Positions 61,976-64,000 of a DNA stretch of 64,000 bases are shown here, piece by piece (position 1 is the stretch's first letter; every line of letters starts with the position of its first letter). Under the pieces are notes generated by a model that was not told the origin of the DNA, did not search any database, and saw only the letters and a program-made list of their open reading frames with translations. The translations under genes and the position numbers were made by a program. This DNA is from Candidatus Desulfarcum epimagneticum (GTDB lineage: Bacteria; Desulfobacterota; Desulfobacteria; Desulfobacterales; CR-1), in NCBI GenBank assembly GCA_900659855.1, contig CAACVI010000012.1, forward strand, positions 62,001-126,000, written 5' to 3'.

Positions 61976-62587
61976 ATGGAGCGAGATCAGTGGTCATTTG
62001 AAAAAAACGCCCGCGCCAAAGGCTTCCGTTATGTGGCGGGCATTGACGAGGCCGGGCGGGGACCCCTGGCCGGACCGGTTGTGGCGGCGGCGGTGATCCT
62101 TCCCCCCTCCTTTGACCCGGACGGGGTCACGGACTCCAAGAAGCTGACGCCGAAAAAAAGAGACGCCCTTTATGAAAAAATTTACAAAGTCGCCGTTTCC
62201 ATCGGCATCGGCATGGTGGATCCCCATGAAATCGACCGTGTCAATATTTTGCGCGCCTCCCTGTCCGCCATGGCCATTTCCGCCGGAAACTTAAAACCCG
62301 GGGCGGATTTTCTGCTCATAGACGGAAATTTTTCCATTCCGTCGGACATTCCCCAAAAGCCCATTGTCAAAGGGGATTCTTTGAGCGTCTCCATCTCGGC
62401 GGCGTCCATTGTGGCCAAAGTGACCCGGGACCGCATGATGGTCCGGCACGCCCTGGATTACCCCGAATTCGGTTTTGAAAAACACAAAGGCTACCCCACC
62501 CGGGCCCACCGGGAGGTTCTCCGGCGGCTCGGGCCCTCCCCCATCCACCGCCTGACTTTCAAGGGGAGTTTGCCAAAAACACGTTGA
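61976..62587 (+). CDS. rnhB: Ribonuclease HII
   Basis: Removes RNA from RNA-DNA hybrids. About 203 residues with RYVAGIDEAGRGPLAGPVVA (the DEAGRG acidic site), DSKKLTPKKRDALYEKI, DFLLIDGNFSIPSDIP with the second Asp, and SISAASIVAKVTRDRMM. The ATG at 61976 has GGAGG 5 nt upstream, which itself follows the earlier ATG at 61964, so the later start is preferred. Confidence 0.95.
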   Translation: MERDQWSFEKNARAKGFRYVAGIDEAGRGPLAGPVVAAAVILPPSFDPDGVTDSKKLTPKKRDALYEKIYKVAVSIGIGMVDPHEIDRVNILRASLSAMAISAGNLKPGADFLLIDGNFSIPSDIPQKPIVKGDSLSVSISAASIVAKVTRDRMMVRHALDYPEFGFEKHKGYPTRAHREVLRRLGPSPIHRLTFKGSLPKTR

Positions 62588-62625
62588 CTTTTTTTTTGTT
62601 TGGGTATATATGAACCCCAAAACAC

Positions 62626-62699
62626 TGGGAGATCGTCCAGCGGCAGGACTGCGGACTCTGACTCCGTCAACCCAGGTTCGAATCCTGGTCTCCCAGCCA
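62626..62699 (+). tRNA. tRNA-Gln (anticodon CTG)
   Basis: 74 nt with encoded CCA. The acceptor stem TGGGAGA pairs with TCTCCCA, the anticodon arm is GCGGACTCTGACTCCGT with CTG at 62658-62660, and the T-arm reads CCCAGGTTCGAATCCTGG. Single tRNA between rnhB and the DnaJ-like gene. Confidence 0.96.
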
Positions 62700-62711
62700 T
62701 CATCAAACAAA

Positions 62712-62735
62712 GGGGGCGCCTGGGCGCCCCTTCTT
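62712..62735 (+). terminator. Hairpin terminator after tRNA-Gln
   Basis: GGGGCGCC pairs with GGCGCCCC over a 2-nt loop, followed by TTCTTCCCCT, which has only a weak T-run. It starts 13 bp after the tRNA. Confidence 0.55.
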
Positions 62736-62817
62736 CCCCTCTTGAAGCCTTGACACCCCGCCGCCTGAGCCTTATTTTTACCCATCACTAAAAAACGATA
62801 ACAGGAGAAAAAGAAAG

Positions 62818-63750
62818 ATGCCTGATGTGGACTATTATAAACTCCTGGGCGTGGAAAAAACCGCTTCCAAAGAGCAGATCAAAAAGGCCTACCGGAAACT
62901 GGCCATGAAATGCCATCCGGATCACTGCGCCGACGACCCGAAAGCCGAGGAGAAATTCAAGCAGATCAGCGAAGCCTACGCGGTTTTGAACGACGATGAG
63001 AAACGCCGTCAGTATGACGCCTTCGGGTCCGCTGATTTCCAGCAAAGATATTCCCAGGAAGACATCCTGAGGGGCTTTGATATGGGGGACATTTTCCGGG
63101 AATTCGGATTCGGCGGCGGCGGTGGCGGCGACATGTTCGGCGGCCCCGGCGGAAACGTGAGGTTTTCCTTTGGAGGCGGCGGCTCGCCCTTCTCAAACCG
63201 GCGGCCCATGGCGGCCAAGGGAGACGACCTGGTGTATGAAATCCCCCTGACCCTGAAAGAAGTGGCCGCGGGGGCCACAAAAGACGTGAGCTTCCGGGTG
63301 GAGCAAAGCTCCGAGACCCTCTCCGTGAAAATCCCGAAAGGCATGATCCCGGGCAAGAAGCTGCGTCTGGCCGGAAAAGGGGGCCCCGGAATGAACGGGG
63401 GGCCCAGGGGCGATCTCTATATCCGGACCAGCCTTCTCAAAGACCCGGTGTTCAGCGCCGACGAATACGACCTTTATGTGAATAAAACCGTGAAGCTCAC
63501 CGACGCCATCCTGGGCGCCAGGGTGTCGGCGCCCACCATTGACGGAAACGAGCTGACCTTAAAAATCCCGGCGGGCGCCAAACACGGAACCAAGCTGCGC
63601 ATCCCCGGGCGCGGCCTCCCGGCTTTGGAAAACGGCTCAAACCCGGCAAAAACCGGGGACATGTATGTGCGCCTCCACGTGGACATCCCCAAAACCCTCA
63701 CCGCCGGGCAGAAAAAACTGATCCGAAACCTTCAAAAAGAAGGCTTGTGA
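62818..63750 (+). CDS. DnaJ/CbpA-type co-chaperone without zinc domain
   Basis: 310 residues. The J-domain (1-68) has [20 protein letters not shown] and the HPD in [11 protein letters not shown] Gly/Phe-rich linker (about 85-130) follows, then the two C-terminal beta domains with [20 protein letters not shown] and [20 protein letters not shown]. The cysteine-rich zinc domain of classical DnaJ is absent, as in CbpA. It stimulates a DnaK partner. AGGAG lies upstream of the ATG. Its end overlaps the mnmG end by 19 bp on the other strand. Confidence 0.92.
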   Translation: MPDVDYYKLLGVEKTASKEQIKKAYRKLAMKCHPDHCADDPKAEEKFKQISEAYAVLNDDEKRRQYDAFGSADFQQRYSQEDILRGFDMGDIFREFGFGGGGGGDMFGGPGGNVRFSFGGGGSPFSNRRPMAAKGDDLVYEIPLTLKEVAAGATKDVSFRVEQSSETLSVKIPKGMIPGKKLRLAGKGGPGMNGGPRGDLYIRTSLLKDPVFSADEYDLYVNKTVKLTDAILGARVSAPTIDGNELTLKIPAGAKHGTKLRIPGRGLPALENGSNPAKTGDMYVRLHVDIPKTLTAGQKKLIRNLQKEGL

Positions 63751-64000
63751 CCCTTCTTTTTTTTTAACGCCTTAAGCGTGATCATGATGGCCGAAAACGC
63801 CGCCGGGGTGATGCCCGGGACCCGGGAGGCCCGGCCCAGGGAATCCGGACGGATTTCGGACAGTTTTTCCTTCAGCTCGTTGGAAAGCCCGTGGACCTTT
63901 GTGAAATCAAAGCCTTCCGGAATCCGGATCGCCTCAAGATCGGCGAATTTTTCCATCTCTTTTTTCTGGCGCCTGATATAGCCCTCGTACTTGATTTCAA
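63732..64000 (-). CDS. mnmG: tRNA uridine-5-carboxymethylaminomethyl modification enzyme MnmG, C-terminal end (partial)
   Basis: About 88 C-terminal residues are visible. [39 protein letters not shown] and [20 protein letters not shown] are the conserved helical C-terminus of MnmG/GidA, which binds the partner MnmE. The FAD-binding part lies beyond the window edge. Confidence 0.9.
   Translation of the reverse strand, partial: EIKYEGYIRRQKKEMEKFADLEAIRIPEGFDFTKVHGLSNELKEKLSEIRPDSLGRASRVPGITPAAFSAIMITLKALKKKKGHKPSF

Overview
The window looks like chromosomal DNA of a high-GC, strictly anaerobic member of the Desulfobacterota, most likely a sulfate reducer of the Desulfobacterales. This is inferred from gene content, not from a marker phylogeny. 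The pointers are an anaerobic aromatic-acid gene set with B12-dependent mutase, ferredoxin-fused ETF and molybdenum hydroxylase subunits, a PxxKW cysteine-rich protein, an NtrY/NtrX-like pair and Gram-negative envelope genes (lpxC, PBP1A). 

Layout. 1-3.9 kb: a branched-chain/aromatic amino-acid type ABC importer (livJ-livH-livM-livG, minus strand, livG cut by the window edge). 4.1-13.3 kb: housekeeping genes nadK, metK-ahcY with two exported proteins, panC, hsp20, a eukaryote-like fused HisH-HisF, and a ThiF/MoeB-like E1 enzyme. 13.5-16.2 kb: a two-gene unit of a periplasmic TRAP-type binding protein overlapping a gene that fuses a cyclase/kynurenine-formamidase/isatin-hydrolase-type domain to a cytoplasmic histidine kinase. 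I know of no such fusion. 16.3-17.9 kb: an FMN glutamate-synthase-like protein. 

18.1-41.2 kb: a two-armed catabolic cluster. Minus arm, from the middle outward: family III CoA-transferase, EtfB, ferredoxin-EtfA, acyl-CoA dehydrogenase, small and large B12 mutase subunits, HyuA, HyuB, phenylacetate-CoA-ligase-like enzyme, molybdenum-hydroxylase FAD subunit. Plus arm: HcrB-like, HcrC-like and HcrA-like subunits of a molybdenum enzyme, then a methylmalonyl-CoA-epimerase-like protein. The two arms face away from a 150-bp gap with two overlapping sigma-70-type promoters. The combination of an aryl-CoA ligase, a Mo hydroxylase, an ATP-dependent hydantoinase-type ring opener, a CoA-transferase, a mutase and a decarboxylating-looking acyl-CoA dehydrogenase matches the anaerobic indole-3-acetate (auxin) pathway known from Azoarcus/Aromatoleum. 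Active-site residues of the mutase and dehydrogenase fit that idea. The cluster has been invaded repeatedly: an ATPase/nuclease + membrane protein + MNT-HEPN-MNT cassette sits between hyuA and hyuB, an mntA-hepT pair sits between hcrB and hcrC (its hepT cut by an IS630 element), and two copies of a 128-bp hairpin repeat lie inside it. A third hairpin copy is at 46.8 kb. 

41.3-47.5 kb: dksA-like, PHP phosphoesterase, rnc, an Elp3-like radical SAM protein, PBP1A and the PxxKW protein. 47.6-49.4 kb: tRNA-Lys(CUU) followed by a 1.7-kb island scar bounded by a perfect 24-bp copy of the tRNA 3' end and holding remnants of a type I restriction system around a frameshifted rhuM. 49.4-51.0 kb: an ATPase/nuclease gene split by one in-frame amber codon. 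51.2-64 kb: cobalamin adenosyltransferase, membrane proteins DUF1295 and DUF2177, a PIN/Phd-like pair, a Met/Gly-rich periplasmic protein, a duplicated-motif small protein, coaD, rsmD, the NtrX/NtrY-like pair, a DUF4390 protein, lpxC, rnhB, tRNA-Gln(CUG), a DnaJ/CbpA-type protein and the 3' end of mnmG.
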